The notes under the pieces: generated by a model
What the model saw: the letters and a program-made list of their open reading frames with translations, nothing else
Told to the model about the DNA's origin: nothing
Database searches by the model: none
Position numbers and translations under genes: made by a program
Source of the DNA: Plasmopara viticola
Lineage: Eukaryota; Oomycota; Peronosporomycetes; Peronosporales; Peronosporaceae
Reading direction: 5' to 3'
Assembly (NCBI GenBank): GCA_001695595.3
Contig: MBPM02000004.1
Span: 1,612,001 to 1,676,000, forward strand
DNA: 64,000 bases
Shown here: positions 11,943 to 23,776 of the stretch, piece by piece
Position numbering within the stretch: position 1 is the first letter of the stretch
Layout: each line of letters opens with the position of its first letter

Positions 11943-13920
11943 CTCACGTGCTACTAAATTTTCTACCCCCGATTGACCACTAATCTTTAATTTAAGGTGC
12001 TACATTGAGCCAACGTTCATAAGCCATCCACAAAAAAGTCTTTTTTCCAAAAGATGAGCGTACTAGCCTTCAAACTAACCCTCCTCTAAAAACAGCGCTT
12101 GATTATAGAGCATAAATGTCCAAGATAAAAATTTTGCCGACGAGAAGAAGATGTGGGACTCATATTATTAGCTTCTGTGTTGTTGAGAGGTGCAATTTTC
12201 TTAGTCCGAAAATTATCATATCATCTGAGCAAGCGCTGTTGCTTTAGTGGTAAAATATCTATTTGCCAACGAAATGACACGGTTTTGATCTCAAATGGCG
12301 CACTCATGTGCTACGTATATCTAAATCTCAGATTGTTCACTAATCATTGTTTTAAGGTGCTGCATCGAGATCGCATACATAAGCCATCCAAGAAACAGTT
12401 TTTTTCAAGAAGATGAGCATACTTGCCAAACACGTAACGCCCGGCCTCAAAACAGCGCTTGAGACCTGAGACGGTTATAAATGTCCACTTTACCAATTTG
12501 CTGACGGGAGAAGAAGATGTGGGATCCACATTATTGCCTTCTGCATTGTTGTAGAGCGGTTCAGTTTGCTCAGTAGTATTAAATCTGAGTAAGCGCTGTT
12601 GCTATAGTGTCGGATGTCTCGTCGCCAACGATATGCCGCGGGCTCAATTCATAAATGACGCACTTATGTGCTACTAAATTTACTACCTCAGATGTATTAC
12701 TGATGGTTGTTTTAAGGTGCTGGATCAAGCTTACGTACATAAGACATCTACGAAACAGCTTTCTTTTCAAGAAGATAAGCATACTAGCTTTTAACTTGAC
12801 TCCCGTCTAAATAACAGCGTTTGATACTTGGGACGGGAATAATTGTCCAAAATTAGTATTTTGCTGACGAGAAAAAGATGTGGGATTCTTTTATTGTCTT
12901 CTGTGTTGTTGCTGAGCGGTGCAACTTGCTCAGTATGAAAAGCTGTCATTTGATCTGAGCAAACACCGATGTTTGAGTGGTCAAATATCCCGCTGCAAAA
13001 CGCCACAGTTTTGATTCCCGAACGGCGCATCGATGTGCTACGTATTTCTAAATCTCACATTGTATACTGATCATTGTTCTCAGGTGCTGCATTCAAATTA
13101 CGTACATAAACTATTTACGAAACAGTTTTTCTTCTGAGGAGATGGTTTTAACTTGATGCCCGTCTTATAACAGCGCGTGGCACCTGAGACTGATATAAAT
13201 GTCCGAGTGAGCATTTTTCATGACGAGAAGAAGATGTGCAATTTATATTGTTGCCTTCTTCGATGTTGGTGAGCGGTACAATTTTCTCAGTCTGAGAAAT
13301 CATCGTTCGATTCGAGCAGGCTGTTTGTGGCAAAATATCTCGTTGCCAATGAAAAGCCGCAGTTTCGCTTGCCGAATGCCGCACTCTTGTGCTACTAAAT
13401 TCATAACTTCACAATGACCACTATTAATTGTTCTTGGGTGCTGCATCGAGTTCACGTACATTGGCCATCTACAAAACAGTCTCTTTAAGTAGAAAAATAT
13501 TAGCCTTCAACTTGACGCCCATTTGATCAACAGCGCTTGATATCTGAGAGGGGTACAAAATTCCAAGATTAGCAATTTGCAGACAAGAAAAAGATTTGTG
13601 AGGCATATTATTGCCTGCGTTGTTGTTGAGCGGTGCAAATTGCTCAGGCTGAAAGGGAGTCCTTCGATCTGAGCAAGCGCCGTTGCCTTAGTGGTGAAAT
13701 CTTTCAATGCTAACGAAATGCCGCGATTTCGATTCTCGGACGGCGCGCTTATGTGCTACTAGTTTAAAACCTCACATTGACCTCCAATGATTGCTTTCAG
13801 GTGCTGCATCGAGCCCATGTAAAATAGCCAACCATGTTACAGTCATTTTAAGGGAAATGAGCTTACTAGCTTACAACTTGACGTCCGTGTTCTAGTGCTG
13901 ACACTTGAGAGTCCGATGAC

Positions 13921-16900
13921 TTAGTTTTTGAGAAGATAAAAATCGCGCTTGTTACCTGAAAGCGCACCAACGTCGATGTTGAGGTCCAGCAAAGAGACTT
14001 ACTCTTCAAAGCTTCCGGTTGTCGATTTCGTACTACAAAAAGAGCAGTGCTCTTACTGTCTTTCTCTGGTCGACTATGTCAAGCTTTGCTATACATCGAC
14101 CACTTTCCATGACGAGCGTTGCTATCTGTGTGACGTTTCACTCCGCGTGCGCTATTAGCGTCGTGTTCTTGATGAGCCAACTATGCCTTGCATGATTTGC
14201 ATCGAATGCTTTGCGACAACTGCTTAGTGAATAACATTCCACTTCACGCGCAGCGATAGGGCCTCGCCCATGCTTTTATTAGCCAAAACACTCATAACAT
14301 GCACAAAACGCTATATTTCACGAGTACCGCTCAGTAGTTATGTGTCACTTTACGCAGCTTTAATGGGTCTGAACCCTTCCACATTGCCTTTAGTCAATCA
14401 TGTCACCCATGACATTGGGAAAACTTTGTGCCTTGCGAGCATCTCTCAGTGATAAATTTGCCACTTCGCACATATTGATAAGGCCTTGGCAAGCTAAGCG
14501 CCTATTAGACCGTCACCGACATGAAACGAATACTACTTCCTAGGTACGTCGCTCAGTGAATTTCGTGCCACTTCACGATCCGAAAATTTGCCGTCGTTTT
14601 CACCAGTGTACGTCACCAACATGTCAATCCCTAAAGCGATGACAAAGTCATCTAGTGTTCGCTACAACAACATCTCTGGCTTTCAGATAGCTTACAAAAG
14701 CTTACCCCGGAGCAAAAAGGATGTCACATAAAGTCGTTGCCCTTAAGTCAACTCAAGAAATTGTGGTCATCTGGCTACGCCATACCCTGGATAAGATCAG
14801 GCTTTGCATCCAAGTCATTGTCCTTGATGCTATGTGTAAAACGCTTCGTCTATTACAATTATTGCACAAAGACGTCAATAGGAGATAGTCACAATGCCAT
14901 GCTGGTGTGCTCGTGAAGCCTCAGTATCTGTCTAGTTTTTATTTATGGATCGTCAAACGCAATCGATTGCCGACGCAACGTCAACGATGACCAGGCTTGC
15001 AAGCACTATCCGTGGTAATAATTAGGCATATTGAGCTTTCTTTTTACCCCTGGGATCTGACATAGCTGTGTTCCTTACATTTGATAAGCTAAATATCTTA
15101 CGTTTTTCGTGGCATGGTTGGCCGAAAAAATTTGGCTCTTAGCGCGCTTGGTGCAGAGGACACTACAATAGCATCTGTCGGGTATCACCACAAAATGTTA
15201 TGTCGATACATAGTCATACACTCGCCAGCAGCTCGCGAATCAACATTTCTATCTCCTCGTTACCCGCATAGCTGATTATTGAAGCTGTACCGCCTGACAT
15301 GTCCTGGCTTGGAGAGCCTCTTCTTACCCGCTTCGCTGTAAAGTCTTAAATAGCTTTGAAGTAAGGTTGTTTGTGCAGTTTATCTACAAAGTCGAATGTT
15401 CTCCTCTTACATAGGGCTGCTGGTCATTCGAGTTAACAGAGCTCCTGCCTTCGTATGAAAATTCGTCAATGATCTTGTGGGCAAGTTAAAAAAAACCGTG
15501 ACTACATTCATTACGCAACGTTGGTTGAATGATTTACCTGCGTCAGATAACGCATCAACTCACTCTAGGTGGAGAATGCTGCCTTAACTATGGTTTCGCA
15601 CGTGAACGTCCATTCCATCAAAGCTTCGAAATATCAGAGCCAACTTTGGTGTCTATGTCTGCCAAAATGAAAATATCGTGGTCACTTCGACTTATTTGAC
15701 TCAGACCATAGCTTTTTTTCACCTTTTTCAAGTTTGATCTCACGCTCACTGTAAGTAGCTTTAGCTAGGCGGAATTTCTGCTGTTGGCGCTGGCGCCAAG
15801 TACTCAGATGACTCGTCATCTTCTCCTGGCGAAACTTCAACAAAGCGTTTTTTTAATTGGAGAGTGGTCAAGCAGGACTATCAGCTAATTGAGCCGTCTT
15901 GCATGCATTGCGGCAAATATGCACACCGCGTTATCGTCATAAATGATTTACCTGAGCGGCCCATGTACAAATTGATCACAAGCGTGACCGGGTACGACAG
16001 AGCTGGCAAAGTGCAATCAGGTCACTGACCTTTTTATATATGTAAAATTAGAACCAGACACAGATCGCTATCTGGTTGACCACAATGCGCCTTATTAGTA
16101 AGAGCTAAAACAACTTTCATATTCTCAATCGCCAATTGAAGTTTCTTTGGTTTTACCGATAGTACGACATTTGGAATAAATATTTTACAATTTCTCCTCA
16201 ACATATGAATGTTTACCGATGTGCATCAATTAGTGGTCATTCGACCATGTACTACTTTTTATTAGCCCTTCAGGACTAAGTACTACTGCACAAGAGATTA
16301 CGTCACATAATTTGGTGAACAATTAACTAGTGTGACTTTGCGTAACTCTGTTATATGCTGCCCACGAACATTATATACATATTGCAACTGTCTCTTTTTA
16401 ATGCATACCATAATAGTTTTTCAACTATGTCCTGGGTTGTTTTTACTCGAAGCTGCACTTTACGCTGTTTGCAACTTGATCAACGCTTAATCTTTGCCAA
16501 GCACTAGTCCGGCATGTGCAACGTTAAAATTCAAGTGTGAAACGGCAAACCTAATATTTGAAAAAATAAAAAAATCGAATATTATGGCTCGAGGATTTTT
16601 AAATTTTTTAAAAATTGCAAACTCTAACAAATTATAAAATTAGAGTCGAAGAAACATATCGGTGGCAGCGCTGCATTGTGCATATTTAAAAGCAAGATGT
16701 CTGTATCGTAGCGTCGTATGTCAGTGTTTCCCTAAGTCCGAAGTGCGGCTAAGGCCAGTAACCTTTAGAGGTCAAAAGCGAATGAAGTGGCTTTTTCTGA
16801 GCACGCACAATTCGTCGCCTGTACGTGTGGGTTCTGTGTGTGAGGTAGCTCTACTCTTAGGACATACGTAAACACTGTTTCTTTCACTATTTAAGGGCTG

Positions 16901-18667
16901 ACACCCATGTAAAAAAGTCCATCTGCATTATTTTGTTTCCTGTGCGTTTAGGCAAGAATGCGTGAATGCTGACGGAGTTTAATGTTCACCAATAGTGTCG
17001 ATGTTGTCAACTTCTTCACACAAGCTCCGCAAATTAATGCTCTAGCGAAATAGTTTACATATGTGTTAAAGCCGAACATAGATGTGGGAGTGAGTACGCG
17101 ATGCGCATCTAAGACATGTAAGCGGTCCTTTACTTGATACAAGAAACATATTTGCTAGGCGTTACACTTTGTGAGCTCTTTTGTATCTTCCCGTCGCGCT
17201 GGTGTAGGCTTCTAAAAAGCAAAATGTTGTTAAAAAAAGTTTGGCAGAGTCAGGCTTGCTGCTAGAGGTAGGACCATGATGAAGGTCGGACAACTCGCAC
17301 TGAGAAGCACAGAAGTCGATTAAATCACAATGTACGATGGTCACTCGGTCAATACAGTTCCCCTCCTCTACAAGAGCCTCCTGGAATAATAAGAAAGATG
17401 TTGCTTTGCGGGAAAATGGCGTATGATTAAGATCAGAGCGGTCTATTTTGCAATTTCGAACCGCTCAAAAAAAGTTGCACATTCACATGGAATGCGTTGG
17501 AAACTCTTTAATGGGATCTTCTCATGAAGTTACACGATAATACCGCAATGAAATATCTTGATAGCCGCTAGGCCGGCTTCAGCATTAGAACTCGGAGGCT
17601 TGCTTGTTCTTGAAGCAGACGAAATGGGCGCTTCTTAACTTGTCCACGAAATGATCCTTATACCCACGCTCGGTGTTAGCTTTCTTAGCACCGAACCTTA
17701 GCATTTATACTGAAGCCATTTGTTTTTGTCCACGAGATATGCAGCATGGTAAATCTTATTTAGAGTGTTCAAATACATAATTATCGTGGGAGTCTACTCA
17801 ATTTCAATGTTCGTTGACGATTTTGAAAAGTAAATCCACCTAATGCGAGCCAATTTATCGCCGCATACGACGCCAAAATAAACTCGCTAGCCAATCGTAG
17901 TTCGATGATAAAATTATGCTTAATCGCCGTAGTTTGCGCTGAAGCAGCATTTAATCGTAAATAATAAATGAGAAGTGGCCCTCAGAAGCTTTACGTTGCA
18001 CGTGCAACAGCTGAGCGAGGGTATCGGTACCATTTTCAGAAAAGCAAAAAACTTCTATTTCTCGTCAACTCTGTTCCCGAGGGTGTGAGCTGACCTTTCA
18101 CGGGGTGGCAATTTGCGTTTGTAGCCGGCGTCAGGTAAGGTACGAAAAACATAATAATTGGCGTTAAACATTTAAGGTGCTTTTGATACTTAGGAAATCC
18201 TTGTGTTGTCTTTTGATTCTTCTCGTCTCTAGTTTCAATATTGATGACATTATCAGTTACGGGATCGGACAAAAAGTCTCTGCCCTGAAAATTGCTTCAA
18301 ACTTTTGGTCCTAGGGAAGAGAACTTGAAACCAAAACGTTATTAACAAGTTGTATGAAAAGCTCTTAAAGTTGCTGCGTAAGTACTTCGCAGATAGATGG
18401 TGAGTTCCGGAATCAGTTGTTTACGATAGAAAATATTATACAGATGTGTTAGTCCACTAATTTGCGACTAGACGATTCTCGATCAACAACGGCGATGGCT
18501 ATGCAAGCATCTTTTGCTGAAGCATATCCATAATATGATACCAGAACACTACGTTAATAATTGAAAATGTTGCTTACGTTTACACTTCAGTGTTAATAAT
18601 CTTAATGGTAAAGTCAGCTCAAATTGGGTACTTTGACATTCTATAAGATGGAAATATTTCTATCCTA
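13921..18667. other. Diverged non-coding part of the right arm, with short tandem repeats
   Basis: No intact gene is visible. From about 14110 to 14580 a motif like CTCAGTGAATTxxxTGxCACTTCACG recurs about every 105 bp (near 14117, 14210, 14320, 14433 and 14540). The rest aligns in inverted order with 2988-7655. Short open frames, for example 13949-14158, are broken relative to the other arm and are not credible genes. Confidence 0.55.
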
Positions 18668-19760
18668 CGATGAAAATTGCGTATCAATCGGCTCTTATTG
18701 CTTCTTTAGCTCGAGACGACAGACAAAGCGCTTTACATCACTCACGGCTGCTTTGAAAGTATTTTATGAACAACATGGTCATTTTCTCGTGCCTTGACCT
18801 TCCAAGTACCGCAGAATGAAGTCATTCACTCTACTCCTAATCCATGGCCACTAGAGACGCGAGGTCTCAATTTGGGCCGCAAAATCCGCACATTTGTTCG
18901 CGTTTCGAGCATTGATACATCTTTCGAGGTGAAAAGCGTACGTGGCCAGCTGGACGCTGTCGGATTTCCAATAATCTGCGACTGGAAGCAATTTTATTGG
19001 GAAGAGGTGACGCTCTCGGCTTTAAAAACGTATAGAGAGATCGAGGGGGATCTGTGTGTGCCGCGCAAGTTCTCTGTACCTGAAGGCGATCAACGATGGC
19101 CAAAAGCCACGTGGGGATTGAGACTAGGCTTTTGTGTAAATGGACTGCGTAAAAATCGAGAAAAGTTGACGGCATCTCAGGTCCAAGACCTCGACAACAT
19201 AGACTTCGTGTGGGTAACATCAGATTATAAATGGAATGTGCTTTTCATGCCTGCACTACGACGCTTTCGACAGCTCTACGGGCACGCAAAAGTACCTCAA
19301 AAGTTTGAGATTAGAGCTGACGAGAATAGCAAGTGGCCGAAAAGATTGATTGGGTACCAACTCGGAAAAGAGGTGAATAAGATTCGAGCCTCTTCGATCT
19401 TTGCGAAATATGTGAAGCGTGACAAAAAAGAGTTGGAAGAACTAGGATTCCATCTATATAGCAGTGACGACAGATGGCAAAATGACATACTTCCTGCTTT
19501 TAAGACGTACTTTCGATTCATGGGAGCTGCCGTATCAAAAGCCTCTTTGTCGTGCCAAAAGAGGAACCGTGGCCACAGTCAATCCGGGGCATTAAACTTA
19601 GGGCTGTTGCTCAACACATTCAACACCGAGGGGGCTATTTTCTGCAAGTTGCGCGGGATTTTGAAAGCTCGAAAAGATCAAATTCGTGCGGACTGCTGTT
19701 GCAATCAAGAAGTGCTGTCAGCGTTAAGTACTTGCATGCAAGTGTAGGACAACGCCAACC
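18668..19760 (+). pseudogene. HA-repeat protein pseudogene, right-arm copy
   Basis: It is collinear with the left-arm HA gene and has about nine amino-acid differences in the roughly 240 codons between 18794 and 19521. It is broken. An ATG is present at 18669, but a small deletion follows within 20 bases, and CCTTACACC has become CCTTGACC, giving a stop near 18796. A further frameshift near 19520 throws the fourth HA repeat out of frame; the lost sequence (EEPWPQS) reappears in another frame at about 19560. The nearest alternative ORF, 18794-19747, lacks the N-terminus and has a wrong C-terminus. Confidence 0.75.
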
Positions 19761-19949
19761 TTCAAACCGACATTGAATTTCCATCCACCGAGCCCCATGC
19801 GGCGGAAAAGATCTGCCGACTAGATTGAAATCGACTTGAAGAGCTTATGTTAATCATTTCTTCCAATAGCAATGACAAGGTATAGTAATGAATAAAGCAT
19901 GGTTAGATTTGTAGTAAAGTCTTTCAACAAATCAGTCGATGCTCTCCAC

Positions 19950-20168
19950 TCATTCTCGGCGTCTTTTGTCGATGTTTTTCCACATGGAGGACGATGGCTT
20001 CTCTGGTGTGGGCTCTATCTCGTCTTTATCAACTTTGTGACTTCGTAACGTGCGTTCGCGTCCCTGATGTGCCATCGTACTATATCGTGGCAAGTAGATG
20101 CCTAGCACACCCGCCACACCCACAAGCGTAACACCAAAACCCACGATCACTGCTTGGTCTTTTTTCAT
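19950..20168 (-). CDS. Small single-pass membrane protein, right-arm copy
   Basis: It encodes 72 residues from ATG at 20168. It opens with MKKDQ, then a hydrophobic span (about residues 6-25, GFGVTLVGVAGVLGIYL), then PRYSTMAHQGRERTLRSHK and a tail with EIEPTPEKPSSSMWKNIDKR. The open frame extends upstream only through a GTG, so the ATG is preferred. The gene is divergent to SCFD2, with 148 bp between the starts. A possible family is SMIM20/MITRAC7, a mitochondrial complex IV assembly factor with one span followed by a P...W tail. That link is inference and weak. This copy looks more constrained than the left-arm one. Confidence 0.65.
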   Translation of the reverse strand: MKKDQAVIVGFGVTLVGVAGVLGIYLPRYSTMAHQGRERTLRSHKVDKDEIEPTPEKPSSSMWKNIDKRRRE

Positions 20169-20316
20169 TTTGAAGGAGAAGTGTGGACCACAAATGCTGG
20201 TAAACACTATCTAGACATGTACTATTAGTATACTACCGATGGAAGTGAGCTATTATATTATACGTTTGTATTAATACTGGTCATGATCTCAAATTTTCGA
20301 AAAAGCTCTTTCACTG
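20169..20316. promoter_or_regulatory. Shared divergent promoter region, small membrane protein / SCFD2
   Basis: Only 148 bp separate the two start codons, so both core promoters must lie here. I see no clear TATA box that I would assign to one gene. Confidence 0.4.
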
Positions 20317-23284
20317 ATGTCAAGTGTCGTGAACCTGGCCGAGGAGGTTCTGAGTGGCGTATTGCAGGCCGCCGAGCAGCTACAGGGCGCGATTGTAGCT
20401 GCTGAAACTGGATGCATCGAGAGCTTGCGTTGGTCCGGGGCCATGCCGCTGTTGCTGCGCGATTTGTGTGTCCAGAACGTGCTCTGTGCTTCGGATCTGC
20501 TCGCGTGTACATCTCCCCAGGATTTGCGTCACTTGTTGCTGCTACAAGAGACACACAGTGTAGATCACATTGTGATCATGCTCTCGGGCTTTTTGTGGCA
20601 TTATGAAGGAGCATTGAAGCAGTTGTTGGCGCTGGGCGTCGTGCGCCGCCTCACAGTCTGCAGCAGCCTGTCGGAGAAAGCGCATGAGTGTTATGACTTT
20701 ACCAAACTTGAAAACGACGTTAAAGTCACTGCTACGGGAGCGAGAGCTACGAAAGACATGAAATTTGAGGAATTCGCACTCGAATTGAAAGCAAACGCAA
20801 CGTTTCCAGCGGAAAGTCAAACAGAATCGAGCCAACAACAGTCGGGAGAAGACAACGATTGGGATTGGAACGATTCCGAGTCCACAATCGGCACGCAAAG
20901 AACATTTGCTGCTGACAATAGTGTGCAAGTCATCTATCTCCCGCTTAATGTAGTGCCTCTACTATGGTCAAAGACGTTTAGTCCCGAGCCGTCGGTCTTT
21001 GTGCTCGCGCACTCGACGTGTGCGTCCGCCTTTCCACTGCTGCTTCACCAAGTGGAAGGTGACACGACGACGTCACCTGCTTCACCTACGAAACGTGAAG
21101 GTGCGCAGAGACGGATCAAGTATTTGCGTGTCAAAGACGTGGTCCCTGAACACATTCCAAGTGCTTTTCGTCGCTCCATGCGACTACTGGCCTACACGCT
21201 TGCCGAGATGTTGGATGGAGCACAGTTGGATGTGAAGGAACGTATTTTTGCACTTGGTGCAACGTCAATCAAGATCGGACATACAATGCTGCGGATTTTG
21301 AACGAAATGGAGCAAGCTGCCACATTTCAATTGCGACAAGAACAACAAGCTGCGTCACTGTTTATCATTGACCGGTAAGAGTGTATTTGCACAGGATGTC
21401 TCCTTACGAAGAGCTGTGGCATGACGATGATGTTATTTGTGACGTTAGGACAGTTGACTTGGTCTCGCCATGTTCGTTTGGGACTTCTCTCCTTGATCGG
21501 ATCCTTGCACTTTTACCCCAAATGCCAACGAAATTGACAGCTGGACAAGATACAGCAGAAGATGGTTTAACTATGGTACGATCGAAATACCGGTGGAAGA
21601 TCTTTCATTGACAGTGTTGTATGCTACGTAGAGGCGAGAAAATGTGATTGAAATCTATCCGCTGAACGGTTGCAAACCCGCGCCATTGTCAGCACTTGCT
21701 ACAACCTCTGGCTACCATATCTCGGACTTTGTTGCGCGAATTCCGTGGAAAGGGGGGGTGAGTCTTTGTCATCCCACCATATCAAGTGACTCGAATGTAT
21801 TTCGATCGCTAGCGTATAAATCCGCCAAGCTGGCATTGCGCGATCTAGATAAGCGGCTACAAGCGGTAGAGCAGGATTTGCTCCAACAAGGAAAGCTTCA
21901 AACAGCTGCAGTGACGCGTAGACGTGGGGAAAAAGTACGTGGACGTGACGTTGTTCTTCGTCGGATCAGCAAGATCCTAGAGGCCGGAGAGCCCACAAAT
22001 CTTGAGCACAGCTCGCTCGTTGAGTTTGGTGTGATTGTCTTGGAAACACTGGAGCGAATGGAGCTCTTTCAGAATCGATATGACAAGTGCCGTGAGCGTG
22101 CTGTGCGTCACTTTGAGCTTTGGAAGCAAGGAAGAAGCGAGTGGATTCTACCAGAAGTTGCGGATGTCATGCAGCGCCAGGTTGCAGCAATGCAGGCTGG
22201 AGTCCGCGAAGACTGTTTTTCGCTGCAAGAATCATTGACGTTATTGGTGAATGCGTTTGCACTCTTAGCAGGTACACGTTTGGAAGACTTTTCAGTTCAG
22301 ATGGTCAAAAAAGCTCTTGTCGAAAGTGTGTGGCAGGTACTATATGTTAAGAAATTGCCTGATTGTGCTACCGATCATCACTCACGCGGGGTTTGTTTCT
22401 CAGGCGTTACAAAGAACTCCGCTGTCAGTGCAAGCGGTACTTCCAACGCTGTACGCTCAGCTACTGCCGTTAATTAGCAGTACTGCAGCACAAGCAAGAC
22501 ACAGCACTACTGATCACGATACGGAAGGTGATGATTGGGATTGGAATGACGGCAATACCTCGCTAGCCGCTTCAAGGCAGACTTCTGGAAGCAGCGACGA
22601 TAGCGTTACAGTGATGGAGACGAGGTTGATTATTGAAACCTACGTGGAGAGCTTGATGAGTTGTTTGGAGGTAATGTTTGCTAAAGTTGCATTGACTTGT
22701 TTCTGCTTACGCGACCTTTCATCTTTCATCAGGATTGCAAGGAGCAGTGTGTGAAGTTGCGCGATGATAAAGAAACGTTAGAAAGAGACGAATTTCCGCG
22801 CTCAGTTCTTGCGCAGCTCTGCAGCTCTGTCATTGATTCATCAAAAACACCCATTAAAGGAGTCGAACACGTACGTTGCCTGTCGAGTTTGTGTTCCAGT
22901 TACTGTCACTAATCTCCCTCTGGCCTAAAAAATAGATTGTTGATGCGTCCGAACAATTGACACGCGCTGGGATCGACCTTTTGAAGAGCGGCTTTAGCAA
23001 GTTTGGATTTGGTGGGACTGACCAACGCGGGCATAAAGGCAGTCGACTCTTGGGAGATGCTACCATTCTTATTGTGTTTATAGTAGGCGGCATCACTTTT
23101 GAAGAGGTTCTGTGTGTGACTTTTTTGCCTTACATTGTGTTCGGAAAGGACTAATTTGAGTACGTTTGGGTAGGTCCAAGAAGTGCACAATGCGTTGCGC
23201 GACAACACGAGATATCAAATCATCCTTGGCGGAACTACAGTCACAAACAATGAAGTCATATTGGACAAGTTGTTTGCCTTGTGA
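20317..23284 (+). CDS. SCFD2: Sec1-family protein, SCFD2-like, seven exons
   Basis: Exons: 20317-21374, 21449-21575, 21632-22336, 22404-22670, 22733-22870, 22936-23106 and 23174-23284. Frames join cleanly to give about 858 residues. Sec1/Munc18 features are the mid-protein DRTVDLVSP segment spanning exons 1 and 2 and the C-terminal pattern IVFIVGGIT...VQEVHNAL...IILGGTTVTNNE. SCFD2 is a poorly studied SM protein linked to ER-Golgi tethering and SNARE assembly. Two acidic linkers each carry DWDWND, in exon 1 (20866-20875 region) and exon 4 (22545-22556 region). Human SCFD2 is shorter (about 680), so the extra length lies in these linkers and in insertions. The exon 6 donor (GTTCTG) is weak. 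It could be another SM protein, but the C-terminal motif and N-terminus fit SCFD2 best. Confidence 0.75.
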
Positions 23285-23776
23285 GAAGCGAAAGGAGTGA
23301 CGAATGCGGTGAAAATCGTTGATTTGATCGTTTGAGGTGAAATGCCACTTGTAGTCGAGATGTCCGTCTAATTTCTCTCCTTTCAAAAGCATGCCAATGC
23401 CATTTTTCGGTCGGCAAGAATAAACACGACAAGTGGAAAAAGTATGAGCTGCTTCATTTGTCAGCCAATTTCATTTTACCTTATTATCAAGGCAGATCGC
23501 AGCCACAACGCTTCAAGAGTTGCTGGGGACACTTGAGGATCGGTTCAATGGTTGATGTCTATGGAAGGCGATAATTGTGCTATTTTGGACTGAAATATGA
23601 TTTTTTTACTAGCTATGATACCACGCATGTGGTCTTTGAAAGGCCCTAGTAGTACGACTAGACTCTAGCCATGCGAGGCACTTAGAAGCCGAAAATGCTG
23701 GCGAGTTTTGGTTTAAGAGCATCCATAGGAAGCTCATTAACAAAATTACATAATGCTGACATTTGAATTATCTTGA

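Larger units (their letters stand above)
7660..13920 (+). repeat. Tandem satellite of about 18 units, each with a tRNA-Gly(GCC)-like sequence
   Basis: The tRNA-like parts start at about 7817, 8184, 8490, 8859, 9229, 9497, 9868, 10174, 10536, 10909, 11214, 11504, 11872, 12233, 12593, 12963, 13318 and 13677. Most steps are 355-373 bp; a shorter class is 268-306 bp. A typical unit has GACGCCCGTCTTG near the start, then GAGACGGGTATAAATG about 125-130 nt before the tRNA, GCCTTCTGCGTTGTTG, and TTGCTCAG...CTGAGCAA abutting the tRNA-like part. That part begins GCGCCGTTGC and ends ACGGCGCA, and is often followed by a T run. The tail contains CCTCACATTGACC. All units are on the plus strand. Copies 9868 and 13318 are internally shortened and 11214 keeps only its first bases. 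This is a satellite built around a tRNA gene or a tRNA-derived SINE. Confidence 0.85.
14010..20200 (-). repeat. Right arm of the large inverted repeat
   Basis: This is the mirror copy of 1455-7655; see the anchor pairs given there. Its outer end carries the small membrane protein gene on the minus strand, next to SCFD2, which suggests that this is the ancestral position. Conservation between arms is uneven: the HA gene segment is nearly identical, while most of the remainder is strongly diverged. Confidence 0.85.

Noticed and set aside
7660..13920. CRISPR-like or 5S rDNA-like regular array
   Set aside because: Units are about 365 bp, diverge along their whole length and contain a tRNA-Gly-like core; there are no short identical repeats with unique spacers and no 5S sequence.
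13949..14158. 69-codon ORF with Cys residues (CSYCLSL, CYLCDV) suggesting a zinc finger
   Set aside because: The mirrored left-arm sequence at about 7500-7650 does not keep the frame, and the region belongs to the ~105-bp repeat zone.
20412..21235. Secondary plus-strand and minus-strand ORFs inside SCFD2 exon 1
   Set aside because: They are shadows of the Sec1-family frame, which has the recognisable motifs.
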